The notes under the pieces were generated by a model, which saw nothing but the letters and a program-made list of their open reading frames with translations, ran no database searches and had not been told where the DNA came from. From NCBI GenBank assembly GCA_018435605.1, contig JAHDNF010000008.1, positions 189,192 through 253,191 of the forward strand: a stretch of 64,000 nucleotides of DNA, read 5' to 3'. The translations under genes were made by a program, and so were the position numbers. The stretch comes from a bacterium (GTDB lineage: Bacteria > Auribacterota > Auribacteria > Auribacterales > Auribacteraceae). Positions 32,465 through 46,200 of this stretch are shown piece by piece. Positions within the stretch are counted from its first letter, which is position 1, and every line of letters starts with the position of its first letter.

Positions 32465-33529
32465 TCACATATCCGATAATCTTGATAATCGATTTCGCAA
32501 CAAATGATCGGCGAGAGTTATAGCCATCATGGCTTCCACAACCGGTACCGCTCTTATTGCTACACACGGGTCATGCCTGCCTGTTATGGAAAATTCTACC
32601 CGATTTCCTTGTATATCAAGGGTGTTTTGGGTTTTAGCTATAGATGATGCCGGTTTAACGGCGACACGCACGACAATATCCGCACCCGTAGATATTCCGC
32701 CGAGTATTCCTCCGGCATGATTGGTTGCGAATCCGTCTGACAGCATGGAATCATTGTTTTCACTTCCTTTGAGTTCTGTGCAGGCAAACCCGTCTCCGAT
32801 TTCAACTCCTTTGACTGCGTTGATAGACATCATTGCTTTAGCCAAATCGGCGCTCAATTTATCGAAAACCGGTTCACCTAGCCCTGGAGGTACTCCTTTT
32901 GCGATAACCTCAATAACGCCGCCTGCTGAATCTCCGGCGTCTTTAAGTTCCTGAATATAAGTTTCCATTTTTTTAGCGGCATTCACATCAGGACATCTAA
33001 CCTTATTTTGTTCGATTATGGAAATTTCACGTTCAACTGCTTTTATAGTGCCTATAGAAATAAGGTAACCTGTAATTTTGATATTATAATACGCCAGAAG
33101 TTTGAGAGCAATAGCGCCTGCCGCTACCCGCGCGGCAGTTTCGCGAGCGGATGCCCTGCCGCTACCGCGATGATCACGTATACCGTATTTTTTGAAATAT
33201 GTGTAATCGGCATGACCGGGACGGAATAAATTTTTAAGATTATCATAATCCGTTGAACGCATATCGATGTTATACAAAATCATACCGATAGGCGTGCCGG
33301 TAGTTTTACCTTCGAAAATACCGCTTAGTATATGGACTTCATCCTTCTCCTGACGCTGAGTTACCAGATCATTCTGGCCGGGACGGCGTCGATCAAGCTG
33401 AGCCTGTACTTCAGATATATCTATCGGTATACCTGCAGGGCACCCATCTAAAATTACTCCTATAGCCTGTCCGTGACTTTCCCCAAATGTGGTAATCCTG
33501 AATACGTTACCGAAACTATTTCCAGCCAT
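32465..33529 (-). CDS. aroC: Chorismate synthase
   Basis: Last shared step of the shikimate pathway: EPSP to chorismate, with reduced FMN. All three signatures are present: the start [50 protein letters not shown], and [22 protein letters not shown] near the C-terminus. The 354-residue length is typical. GCAGGAGG precedes the ATG. It is placed between an unknown membrane protein and glycosyltransferases, some 24 kb away from the pheA-tyrA-aroA cluster on the same strand. Confidence 0.97.
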   Translation of the reverse strand: MAGNSFGNVFRITTFGESHGQAIGVILDGCPAGIPIDISEVQAQLDRRRPGQNDLVTQRQEKDEVHILSGIFEGKTTGTPIGMILYNIDMRSTDYDNLKNLFRPGHADYTYFKKYGIRDHRGSGRASARETAARVAAGAIALKLLAYYNIKITGYLISIGTIKAVEREISIIEQNKVRCPDVNAAKKMETYIQELKDAGDSAGGVIEVIAKGVPPGLGEPVFDKLSADLAKAMMSINAVKGVEIGDGFACTELKGSENNDSMLSDGFATNHAGGILGGISTGADIVVRVAVKPASSIAKTQNTLDIQGNRVEFSITGRHDPCVAIRAVPVVEAMMAITLADHLLRNRLSRLSDM

Positions 33530-33549
33530 GGAAACCTCCTGCCTATATA

Positions 33550-34149
33550 TTAAGAACCATTGTCATGAATATCCACCGACGAAAAAGTAATATACAATGT
33601 ATCGTTTTTAATAGAAACCGATGAAATCGACTGTAAATATTGATTTAAACGCTTGTTTCGCGAAAGATAACTTTTGATTACAGCTTCAAGGCTGTTCATT
33701 TCTTTATCGGACATGAGCATATCGTTAATGATCAGATCGGTAATGGAGATATCAAGTGTTCCGTTGTTATATAAAATAGCTACATTGCAAGAACCGTTTG
33801 CAAATCGACGCATAAATGGAATAGGTAGCGAAAACAGCACGTTAGCCGAATCTTGTATAAACCGTATGTAAAAACGATTTTCAAGATCAAGATTATCTTT
33901 CAAGATCAGGTTTATATAGGTATCGCTAACTGTAAGTGTTTCCCCTTTGTGCAGATGATGATTCTTTAATTTTTCGAAAACCGTTTTCATGTTATCGAGA
34001 TCAGTTGTTGAGTATTCTATTTTAGGCAAGATAACGGTTTCTTTCGACAAATAGATCATAGAACTTCGGATATTGAGAAAAATTACCGTCGCAAAAAAAG
34101 TAAGAAGTAAGGTGAGACACCAAATGATTATTCTTTGTATTTTGTTCAT
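33550..34149 (-). CDS. Membrane-anchored protein of unknown function
   Basis: I do not recognise it with confidence. The 199-residue protein has one N-terminal membrane helix (about residues 7-27) and an exported remainder rich in beta-strand pattern. The sequence [18 protein letters not shown], then [20 protein letters not shown], then a short [15 protein letters not shown] and KNDTLYITF at the end resemble the YpmS/LmeA-like lipid-binding plan, in which an anchored barrel exposes a hydrophobic groove. That resemblance is weak. It precedes aroC by 20 bases and follows the terminator of the giant gene. Confidence 0.6.
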   Translation of the reverse strand: MNKIQRIIIWCLTLLLTFFATVIFLNIRSSMIYLSKETVILPKIEYSTTDLDNMKTVFEKLKNHHLHKGETLTVSDTYINLILKDNLDLENRFYIRFIQDSANVLFSLPIPFMRRFANGSCNVAILYNNGTLDISITDLIINDMLMSDKEMNSLEAVIKSYLSRNKRLNQYLQSISSVSIKNDTLYITFSSVDIHDNGS

Positions 34150-34236
34150 CTATATCCCATACATAGTTTGTCATATTGAATGATGTGAAAAGTATAGGGT
34201 ATATGAGTTAATGACGCAACGGTATTTTTGCAGGAT

Positions 34237-34270
34237 AAAATAAAGGCATGACTCATGAAGCCATGCCCTT
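34237..34270 (-). terminator. Terminator of the giant beta-helix gene
   Basis: On the - strand a GGCATG/CATGCC stem (34262-34267 with 34245-34250) with an 11-base loop is followed by TTTATTTT (complement of 34237-34244). It starts 12 bases after the giant stop codon, which makes a rho-independent terminator likely. Confidence 0.6.
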
Positions 34271-34278
34271 ATATATTA

Positions 34279-37200
34279 TTATTGTTGCGGATAATATTCG
34301 TCTATACCCATATCTACGGCTATACCTCGCGGACGTGTCTGACCGTCAACGTCTTTAGGGTATTCCGCTTCTGGGGTTCCTTTGTCGATTAACGGTGAAG
34401 ATGGAAGCAGATGGAAATTGTAACTGTCCGGATCTGCGAATTCAGGGTAAACAGACATATTATTGTATTCTTCTCCGATGGAATCTTCGATATTGGAATA
34501 AGTTATCATTCCTGCCGCTACTCCGGAAATATCCTGTTGTTCGCCATAGGTATCATCACTCCATATAATAATGTTACGGACAAAGCCCAAACTTGTAGAA
34601 ATATAGTATAGCGTACTTCCTGAACCTGATGTTCGTGTATTTTTGTATAAAACACAGTTGAGTATTTCGGGCTTTGCACCTTGACAAAACACACCTCCTC
34701 CAGATGTATTCGCGTGATTCAAAGCTAATACAGTATTTATCATTTTTACATTAGAGTTGCTCTTCAATCCGATACCACCGCCATAATGAACCGCAGTGTT
34801 ATCATATATTTTTGAATTTAAAATTGTAACTACCGCTTTGCTGTCTGCCATCAAACCGCCGCCATCGTAAGAAGATCGATTAGCTTTAATAAGAACATTA
34901 TCCAGATTCACCGTAGATGAGATAGACAAATCGTTTGCGCCGATAAATAATCCGCCGCCGTATAGAGAAGCGCCGCAGTTGCTTATTTCGGTATCCTTTA
35001 TATTCACTTCCGAACCGAATATGCCTATACCACCGCCATTTGTAGCATTTGTTGCCGAATTCTTAATAGTACATCCGGTAATCTGAACTGTTGAACTATC
35101 TATAGATATGACTGATCTGCCGCCTGTCAGTGTTATGTTTTTAAGAACACCAATTCCCACACCGTTTATAGTCATTACAGGCTGATTAGTCAACTTACCG
35201 GTAATGGTAGCATTGTCGCCGACAAAAACAAAGGACTCATTTAAAGTTATGTTTACTGAGAATGTACCGCTGATATGGAATACATAAGGCGGTTGTGCAT
35301 TTTGTAAAGCCTCTGCAATAGTATTATATGGGGTAGCCTGAGAACCATTACCCCCGTCGGATGCGGAGTCATCGATATAAACAAATTCAGGGCTGTTTGG
35401 GTCGGTAGGTATTGAGCCCAGAAAATACTCTTCGTAATTTGTCAAACCATCGTTATCAGCGTCAAGATTCTTGTCGTCTGCTGACAATATATTGAGCCCA
35501 TAAGCAAATTCCCATCCGTCAGGCATTCCGTCGCCATCGGTATCAGGATTCAGCGGATCGGATGTCAATGATATTTCCATGGAGTCGGACAACCCGTCGT
35601 CGTCGGTATCCATACGTGTCGGGTCGGTGAAATATACCAGAATTTCATCTGCGTCACTAATTCCATCGTTATCAGTATCAGTTGAGGTCGGATCGCTAAA
35701 GTAGGCATACTCGATACTGTTGATAATTCCATCGTTATCATCATCGACAGACGGATCGAAATCGCCGTTATAAAACGATTCCCAGTGATCGGACAAACCA
35801 TCCAAATCAAGATCAATGTATTCATCTATGCCTATATCGCAGTTGGTATTGTAAGGCCGAATTTCACCGTCTTTATCTGTTGCCAATTTTACGTCCTCTG
35901 ATCCGGCGTTTATCAACCCTGAATCTGCGAGTAGATGATATCTGCCAAATTGCGGGGCGCCAAAATTTGGCGCAACGGAAATATTGTTATAACTGCCGGA
36001 AACAAAACTGCCGTCTTGTATCGAACAGTATCTCAGCATAGCCGATGTTCCTCCGAACAGATCTTTTCCGTTACCCCATATAACAGAATTTCTGACTCGC
36101 AAAGCAAGATCGTACACACCAACATATATACCGCCGCCCGTAGTTGCCGTATTGTTCATTATGATCGAATGAAATATCTTCGGAGCACTGTCGCGGGCAG
36201 AGTATGAACTTGAAGCCCATATACCGCCTCCTTCGATTGCGTCATTGTAGCTTATAACAGAGTTGATAATTTCGGGTGACGATTCGTAACACCATAACCC
36301 GCCGCCTGACTTAGCTTTATTATGAGTTATGCTGGAATTGATTATTTTTACCATCTTGTTATTAGTATCCAATACTATACCTGAGCCAAAGTTTCTGCGA
36401 ATATGGGAGTTAACTACTATCATAGGCGCATTGCTACAGAAAATTCCGCCTTTACCGTATTCAATAAATATGTTTTTGACAATCAAAATGGCGTCGCGGT
36501 TTTTACATGTGATTGCGTAGTCATAGGGATGAGCTCTAAGCACCACCTTATCTTCCGGACCGGCGTATAGAGCTACTGCCCCTGCGGGGGAAAGATTAAG
36601 GTTTTCATTGTAAATGCCTCCTGCTATGACCACAACTGCGCTACCATTTACCGGTATAATGTCTATAGCATCCTGAATAGTGTTAAAAGGAGCTCCTTGC
36701 GAACCGTCACCGCCGGTAGCATAATCGATATCCACATAAATGCTAAGCGGCGATGTATTATCGTTTGGATTACTTCCGAGAACATATTCTTCATAATTTG
36801 TTAAGAAATCGTTGTCTAGATTGGCATAAGCATCATTAACAACAGGATTTAACCCGTATTGGGCTTCCCAGCCGTCAATCATGCCGTCGTTATCAGTATC
36901 ACTGATGAACGGATCGGATAGATAAACCAGAATTTCGTCGCCATCGGAAAGTCCGTCACCGTCGGTATCAGGGTTGTTAGGATCGGTAAAATATACTAAC
37001 AGTTCCTCGTCGTCGCGCAACCCATCGTTATCAGTATCTGTAAGTAGCGGATTAGTTTGATATAAGTATTCCTGAAAGTTCGTCAGATTATCAGAGTCAT
37101 CGTCGGCTAGCGGATCAAAATTTCCGCCGTATCTGTTTTCCCAGTAATTCGGCAGTCCATCGTCATCGTCATCAATCACTTCATCAATGCCGATATCGAC

Positions 37201-40200
37201 AAACCCGTTTGAAGGACGCGCTTCACCGTCTATATCAAGCAATTCGATTGCCTGCGCTGTTCCCGCATCAATACATGGAGAGTCAGTTAACAAGTGGAAA
37301 TCGCCAAGTTCGACGTTCACAAATTTCGGATCAACAGAGATATTTCCGTTTACACCATTATAAGAGCCGTCTTTTATATCGCAGTTGAATACCGTAGATG
37401 AATCAAACCCGCCCAATTCCTGACCGTTGTTCCACAGAATAGTATTTTTCACTAAAATGTATCCGTTATATTTATAAATACCATTTCCCTGATTTTGACC
37501 CGATGTACCGGCACGGTTACCGTAAAGAACACAGTTTTCCACGGTACTATTGCAGTACGCGCCGTATATAGCACCACCGCGTCCATTGGTAGTATTCATA
37601 TTGAAAATAGTATTGTAGATAGAAGGCGAACCGCTATACAGGTATAGACCCGCACCCTCGCTGGTAGCGTTATTTTGTTTGAATTGTGAATTACGGACAA
37701 TAACCGAGGATCTTTGAAATAACGCGCCAGCTCCAATTTGCGCGGTATTGTTGCGCAATACGCATCCCTTCAGTAGTGAATCCGTAGCGTTTTCTATATA
37801 AATGCCGCCACCCTGAACAGTAGCCGAGTTATTTTCGATTGTACAATCAATGAGTTTGGGATTGCTGTTATTCGCATATATACCGCCACCGTTGACAGAA
37901 CACGAACTGTTTCTTATAACGACATTTATAAGCAGACTATTTGACTTGTTAAACTGGATAGCGCCGCCGTATGTTGGATTACCTGAGTTGCCATTGAAAA
38001 CACAGTTTATTATCATCAAGTTAGTATCATCGGCGTCAATAGCTCGTAATCCTTTATGGAATGTGATGTTCTTGATCAACATGCCGGCTTTATTTCTTTG
38101 CGGATAGTATAAGGTGCTTACGGAATTAAACGGCGATTCCAGAATGGTCGTTTCCGGCGATTCCCCAACAATTGAAATTCTGTCATACAAGTACAAGTTT
38201 TCTTTATATGTGCCTGCGGCAAGCATTAAAACAACAGGAACCTGCGCAGAAGTATTGTTAGATATGGCCGTCTGGATCGAATTATACGGAGATCCTTGAG
38301 AACCATTGCCGCCCTGCGCCGCGTTTATATCGACATATACCTTAATCGGGCTATCCGAATTATCTGGTTCGGATCCTATAAAATATTCTTCGCGGTTGGT
38401 AATGGAATCACCGTCGCCATCATTGAGCGCATCGGACGCAAGCAATGGATTTAATCCGTGGTCAACTTCCCATTTATCGGAAATGAGATCACCGTCCGTA
38501 TCGGGATTGGCCGGATCGGTCATATAGACAAGAATTTCCTGAGCATCTGTTAATCCGTCGCCGTCTTTATCAGCATTGAGAACAGGATCGGTATCATAAA
38601 GCAATACTTCCTCGCCGTCGCTCAATCCGTCGCCGTCAGTATCTGAAAGTATGGGGTTGGTAAGATGCGCGTATTCGTCTAGCGCTGTCAACCCGTCATT
38701 ATCCAAATCCGAACCCGCGACAATATCTCCGCCCATAAGTGTTTCCCACCAATCGGGCAATCCGTCATTGTCGGTATCCACAAATTCATCAATACCGATA
38801 TCCGGCAATGCGCCGAACGGCCTTGTATCTCCGTCTATATCAGAAACATTCAAACCGGATATGAGTATACCTGCATTCCGGCATGGAGAATTATGGAGAA
38901 GATGAAAATCGGATTTGGACGCTTTGCGGAATACGGGATCCTGACAAATATTGCCGTTTACACCTACATGATCCGCATCGCCGATATTTGAGTTATGCAA
39001 TACGGTAACAGGAACATTGTATAAATCGTCTTTATTTCCCCATACAACACAGTTTATTATCCGACTGGCTGGAGAACCGATATTATAAATACCTCCTCCA
39101 TAAGCCGCCGTATTGTTGTAAATAACCGAATGATAGATGTTGGCGCGCGAACCGTCATCAATCATAAAAGCGCCGCCGTTTTTATCCGATTTATTATTGT
39201 ATAAGACTGCATTAACTATATCTGCCAATGAATTATAAAGATAAATCGCTCCGCCGTGGTCTTTTGCCGCAACGCCATATACAGTAATATTAGACGCATC
39301 CAGCCGCGATTCCGAGGCATATACCGCACCGCCTTTTGCACTCGATAGTATGTCATATAAAGAAGAATCTTTGATGGTAATCTGCGAGTACTTTCCGTAT
39401 ACGGCCTGTCTATAATAAGTATATGTCGAACCATTAAATAGAAACTGATTGTACATCTGGGTATCTGAAACAAATACGGAAGAATTTAATGCGTAGATGT
39501 TGTAGTACTGGTTCTTCTGAAATTCGCATCCGCGGATTGATAGATTAGACATATCCAGATAAAATCCGCCGCCGAGATAATTGACAAGGTTGTTGCTAAT
39601 AATAGTGTCATAACACTCTATCGTGGATGCCGAAGATAAGACAGCTCCTCCGTTATTAAAAGATGTATTGTTGTCCAGAACGCAATTCTTAATCATTATT
39701 GAAGAATTGTTTATTGTTATAGCAGAATTTGACGCGCCGGATATCTTTATATTTTTAATAATTACTTTTTGCGAATTAGTTATATTCAGACAGGTATTCC
39801 CATGAGGAGCAGACAGAGTCGTTAGCGCAGGCGATTGAGCCCACAACACAACGCCTTGCTTATTGGCTATAGATAAAGCCTCTGAGAAACTTCCACTGCC
39901 GATAAGCACAATTTTAGGGCTGGCTGTTTGGTTTATAGCAGTTTGAATAGTTCCGGAAACAGTAATGCGTGACGGACTGCTGAAACTATTTGGATCAGAA
40001 CCAAGATAATATTCCTCATAATTTGTCAAACCATCGCTATCCTGATCTAATGAGGCGTCAGCCGGATTTGTAGGGGACAAGAAGGCTTTAGAGACTTCAT
40101 AGTAATCATCGATACCATCGCCGTCAGTATCCGTAAGCAAGGGATTCGTTCCGTGAATGTTGATTTCATCGCTGTCGTTAATGCCGTCGCCGTCAGTATC

Positions 40201-43200
40201 CGCATAGCAAGGATTTGTCCCGTAAATATTGACTTCGTCTATATCTGATAACCCGTCGCCGTCAGTATCACCGGAAGTGGGGTTGGTATATAAGTTGTAT
40301 TCTTCTCCGTCAGTCAATCCATCGCTATCGGTATCATCCGAAGTATCATCAACAGTAGTAAGTCCTCCGGTATAGAATATTTCCCATGCGTCAGCCATGC
40401 CGTCGCTATCAGTATCGACAAATTCATCGATACCTATATCCGACGCCCCGCCGTGCATAGATGTTTCGCCGTCGACATCACGATATAAAAGCGTATCGGC
40501 AGTACCCGCATTAATTAATGGTGATGTGTTTTTGAGGCGATAATTTCCTTTAGCAGGATCGATGAATTCCGGATCATCGTCGATATTGCCGTTTACATTT
40601 TTGTATGTTCCGTCTCTAATCACGTTATTGCGAATAACAACCGCTGAAGACACCTCTGAGATATCATCGAATTCATTACAGATAACAGAGTTACGAATAG
40701 TTCCTTCACTGTAGGCTGAAATGTTTATACCGCCGGCAATGCTCTTGTATGATATGTTGTCGAGGATAATGGAGTGATCAACAAGTATATCGTTTCCTCG
40801 CGACAGCATAAAACCGCCGCCGGTTAGGTTTGCTATATTATTCTTTATGATCGAATGAGACACGATCAATCGGCTGTTTCTGGAACAAATACCGCCGCCA
40901 TTAATGCCGGTATTATTTAAAATTTCGGTGTTAAAAATCTTGAGCGGAGCTCCAACAACAGCAACACCACCGCCATCTCCCTGAGATACGATATTACCGC
41001 TGATTTTACATCCCTCAATTACATTCCACACGTAATGATTTGAAGTGTTGTAATTGAATACAGCAATACCGCCAGCCAGAGCGCTCTTAGAAACATTATC
41101 CTCAATTACAGAATTTTTTATAGAAACCAGAGTATTGAATGCATATATGCCAGCACCGCTCATGGTAGCCGTATTTTTCCGTATTTTTGAATTATAAATC
41201 ATAAGGCTACTCGACAATGCTTTGATACCGCTACCGCCCTGCACATTATTTTCGACGGTACAATTGTTTAATAATATTTTAGAAGAACGATTGACGGTAA
41301 TTCCGCCTTGACCATTTGATACTTTTATATTTTTGATCACAGCGCCGTTAACACTATCTGCCGTAACAACAGGTTGAGCTCCGTATGAAGTAATAATAAC
41401 CGTATCCGCCGGATTCGCATATAAAGCTATACCTGACTTCAAAAGTATTGAGTAATAATTGGATTGAATCAGGCTCGAATATGTTCCAGCCGCCATGACT
41501 ATTTTTGCAGGCACAGAAGCAGTGTCTATAACATTCTGGAGATCACTGGCAGTCGTAACATTGATTGTTACCGGACTGGTATTTAGATTGATATTACTTC
41601 CGAGATAATATTCTTCCAGATTGGTGAGCCCGTCGCCATCGAAATCCAATTGCGCATCCGACGGATCGGTAGGGGATAGTCCGGAAGTTATAGATTCGTA
41701 GTAATCGTCTATACCGTCGCCGTCCGTATCGATGTTGAGCGGGTCGGTAAAATATGTAAAGACTTCGTCGTAATCATTAATACCATCGCCGTCTGTATCT
41801 ACTGAGTTTGGATCAGTATAATAAACAAGCAGTTCGTCTGAATCGTTAATACCGTCGCCGTCTGTATCGCTTGCAGTCGGATTAGAGCCTTGTATATATT
41901 CCTGCAAATCAGTTACAGTATCGCCGTCAAAATCAGCATCGTTATTGCCCAGCACAGTCAGATTGACCGCATAAAGCAGTTCCAAGTAGTCGGCAATCCC
42001 ATCGTTATCGCTGTCAATAATCTCATCTGCGCCGATATCAGGCACACCGTTGTATGAGCGAAGTTCACCATCGGAATCCATAGTAGCGGCAGTCGGAATG
42101 GAGATGCCGGCATCGGCACACGGTGAATCTGGTAAAATATGATAATTGCCCTTTGCGGAATTAACAAACAACGGGTCAATGCTGATATTGCCGTTTGATC
42201 CGGCAAACGATCCGTCTTTGATATTGCAGTGCGCGATTTGCGATGACTGTATACCGTCGAAATCATCGTTAAAATTCCACAAAATAGAATTTTTCAGATT
42301 AACCGCAGAATTCGGCGATGAGAAAATTCCATCGGCTTTTTCGTAAGCCCGATTATTATAAAATGTCGTATGGAAAATAGAAGGACTGCTGTTCATTAGA
42401 TATATACCGCCGCCGACTGCCTGCGATATGTTTTCTACAACATAACACCCATCCAGCAACAGTCCATACGGTTCGAAAGAATACAACCCGCCGCCGTGAG
42501 AACCGCTGAAATTATTTGAAATGACTGAACGAATGATTTGTAAATTCGCGCCGGTATCGACATATATACCGCCGCCCGCTTTCGTACAGTGGTTTTCGCT
42601 TATGGTTGATCCGGTTATAATTGCTTCTGATCCATAAACATATATACCGCCGCCTTTTGTAATGGACTCATCAGTTATAGTATTGTTTGTTATAATACTG
42701 TCCGTTATGGTTAGTTTTGTATAATATGCAAACAATCCGGCGCCGTTTCTTTTGGTAAAATTGTGGCTTATAGTAGAGTCAATCAGTTCAAGAGAACCGT
42801 ATTTCGAATACACTCCGCTACCTTCGTCTGCCCCGGCATTGCCGGTACTTATACAGTTGATGAGTCGCGGCGATGAGTTTTGCGAGTATAACCCATACAT
42901 ACTGTTACGTAACGTAACATTTTTGATAATCAAATAGGTGATATTCGTACAGGAAATTGCAGGGGATGTATATCCGCCACTAATAATCACCTCGGAAGGA
43001 GAAGTACCGATAATAACGGTCTTTTCATTAGCCGCGGTTAAAGATACGCTTTCCGCATATACTCCCGGTAAAATATTTATAATCACCGGTCCGGGTACAG
43101 CCTGCACTGCGGCGGTTATTGATGTGTATGAACCGGGATAGGCGCCTGTATTATCGACATATATTTGAATAGGATCGGTATCGTCGTTTGGAGCCGTACC

Positions 43201-46200
43201 CAATTCGAATTCCTCGGCATTAGTCAACCCGTCTGCGTCAAGATCATCGTCAGAATCATGAACCAATGGATTGAGTCCAAACAGAATTTCCCATCCATCA
43301 TTAATTCCATCCCCGTCAGTATCTGCAAGAAGTGGATTGGTTCCGTAAATATTGATTTCATCGCCGTCGGAAATACCGTCTTCATCAGTATCTGCCATTA
43401 TCGGGTCGGTATAGATTGTCTGCGATTGATACAGTATACCGTTTATTTCCTGAGCGTCAGTCAATCCATCATTATCAGTGTCGGCTAATGTCGGATCGGT
43501 ATAATAGGCATATTCGACAATGTTGATAATCCCGTCGCCGTCATCGTCGTCTTCGGGGTCAAGGATGGTAAGATTGGCCGCGTACTTGAGTTCCCATGCA
43601 TCACCCATATCATCTCCGTCCGTATCAACAAATTCATCCGAACCGATATCGATAGCAACGCCGGTTTTGCGCAATTCATTGTCAGGATCAAGTGCAAAAT
43701 ATATTTTTGTCGTTCCCGCATCAATAGAAGGCGAGGTACCGAGCAGATGAAATCTGCCGAACTGCGGTGCGCCGAAACGAGGATCCTGAGAAATATTGTT
43801 ATTGGTACCGAGGAAATCGCCATCGCTAATGTTGCTATTGAAAATTTCGACGGCACTGACATTATATAAATCATCGGTATTGTCAATAATATTACAATTT
43901 TCTATGTTGATTGGTTTTGATCCGCCGCGGGCAATACCGCCTCCATTAAAAGCGCTGTTCGAGACAATATTACTGTTGGCAATCGTAAACGAAGTTTCAG
44001 CAGATGCCAGCACAACGTTCAACCCGCCGCCGTGTTGCGCTGTGTTGTTATATATATCTGTATTGACTACAGTTAAAGAAGCGTCTGAGCAATAAATGCC
44101 GCCGCCATGTATAGCGTTGTTGTTGTATATTTTACAATTTATAATCCGCGATTCAGCGTTTGAATTTAACATATAAACGCCGGAATCGAGGTTATTTTTA
44201 ATACGGCAATTTATTATGTTTATGGAACTATTTTTAGCGTAAACGCCATATATACCTTTTTTGATATTAATATTCTTCAAAAGGCATCTTTGAACGTCTA
44301 TGGCTGTTATTACCGGCCCCATAGCATTACTGGTTATGACAGTAGACAACGGGTCGCCGGCTATAATAAAAATATCGTTTTTCAATATCAAACTTTCAAC
44401 ATAGGTTGTATCATCTTCAAGAATGATTATAGTGGGGCCTGTAGCGGCGTTAATGGCCGCCTGTATTGTCGGATAACTGCTGGCATAAACCGTAACCGGT
44501 TCCGAGTCGTCGTTAGGGTCGGTTCCCACAAGGAATTCTTCATAATTAGACAAATTATCCGAATCGCTGTCTAACAGCGCGTCAACTTGTAATGGATTAA
44601 GGTTGTTGTCGATTTCATATTTATCATCCATGCCGTCGCCATCGGTATCTGGGTTGGCAGGATCTGTTCCATATCCGTAAAGATTGTATACAGGGTTATA
44701 TATTTCTTCGCGGTCTAACAACCCGTCGCCGTCGGTATCATCGTCTTTACATGGATTAGTGTTGTATACAAAAATTTCGGCAAAATCCGGAATCCCATCG
44801 TTATCGGTGTCAGGGTTTACTGGGCTTGTGCCGTAGTTGTATTCTTCTATATTGATAACATCGTCGTTATCCCAATCGCCATCATTATCGAAATCGACAG
44901 CATAGTAACTTTCCCACCAATCCGGCATTCCGTCATTATCCGTATCGATGAATTGGTCAAGTCCGATATCGGAAGCATTCTCAAGAGGACGTTCGAAATA
45001 TGCCGGATAGTCTGCAAGAGGATTGGATATGAAAGGACGCACCTCGCCGTCGATATCAGTTCCTGCGGTATCGTAAGCAGTCCCCATTTTTCGCAAAGGC
45101 GATGTCGCTCGCAAATGGTAGTTATCATTCATAGGGCTGACAAATTGCGGCGTGACTGAAATATTTCCGGCATCCGCAGGATATCCGGTTGATTCTATAC
45201 AATTGTAACGAACGGTCGATGCACTGCCTTGTATAAAATTACCGGAAAGATCGCCGGTATTGCCTACCAAAACGCAGTTTCTAACATTGATAGGATAGCC
45301 GTATTGCGGCGCTTTAAGCCAAATACCTCCTTCAGATCGGGATATACTTGTGTTTGAGTCTATAATAGAATACCTGATATTCCCAACGGTGAAAGATTCG
45401 AAGACAAGACCTGCACCTTCATTGGCTTTGTTGTTTTTTATAATACTGTTTTGCATTGTAAGATTTGACGGTCTGTTGGGTAATCCGGACTGCGCTATGC
45501 TTGAGTATGTTATTACACCTCCGCCATGAGACTCGGCGACATTGCCTTTTATTGTTGACTGAATTATAGTCGGCCTGCTGTCATGCAGATACAAACCGGC
45601 GGCCTTATACGCAGTGTTTTCTTCCAAGATTATATCGCTGATTATAGGATCGGAACCGTCTAGGTAAATACCGCCGCCTGTGACAGCATGATTTTCAGAT
45701 ATGGTTGACGACGACACAGTAGCCGATTTGGTTCCTTTAATCAGCAATCCGCCGCCGTATCCGGCGGAAGAGAACAGTAAATTGTTTCGGATAGAACTAT
45801 TGCTTATATCCAGAATAGCGTTATTGCTGTGAATACCGCCGCCGGCTGTTTCTGCAATATTTGAAGCGAAATCACATTCTTCCATAATAAAAGTGCCGTT
45901 ATCTATAGCCGCACCGGCTCCGAAAGACGCAATCGTTTCATTTCCCGATACAACTGTATCATAAAGAACAGTCCGGCTGTTGCTAAGGCATAATCCGCCG
46001 CCGGTGGTTGTTGCTAAGTTATCGCTGATCTCTGAAGATTCAATGACGCAAAGTATCGGAACATAAGTTCCGTAAGTATCTTCTGGGCTCGAGTAGTATC
46101 GGCCGTCTTTAGCGTAAAGGCCTCCGCCCGATTTCTCAGATTTATTATCAGTAATAACCGTGTCTTTGATCGTACATTTAAGAGACTTTAGATACATACC

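Noticed and set aside
43485-43886. 133-residue frame on the - strand inside the giant gene (and the other frames of 60-110 residues there)
   Set aside because: These are alternate frames of the giant repeat-coding gene, without ribosome-binding sites and with unnatural composition.
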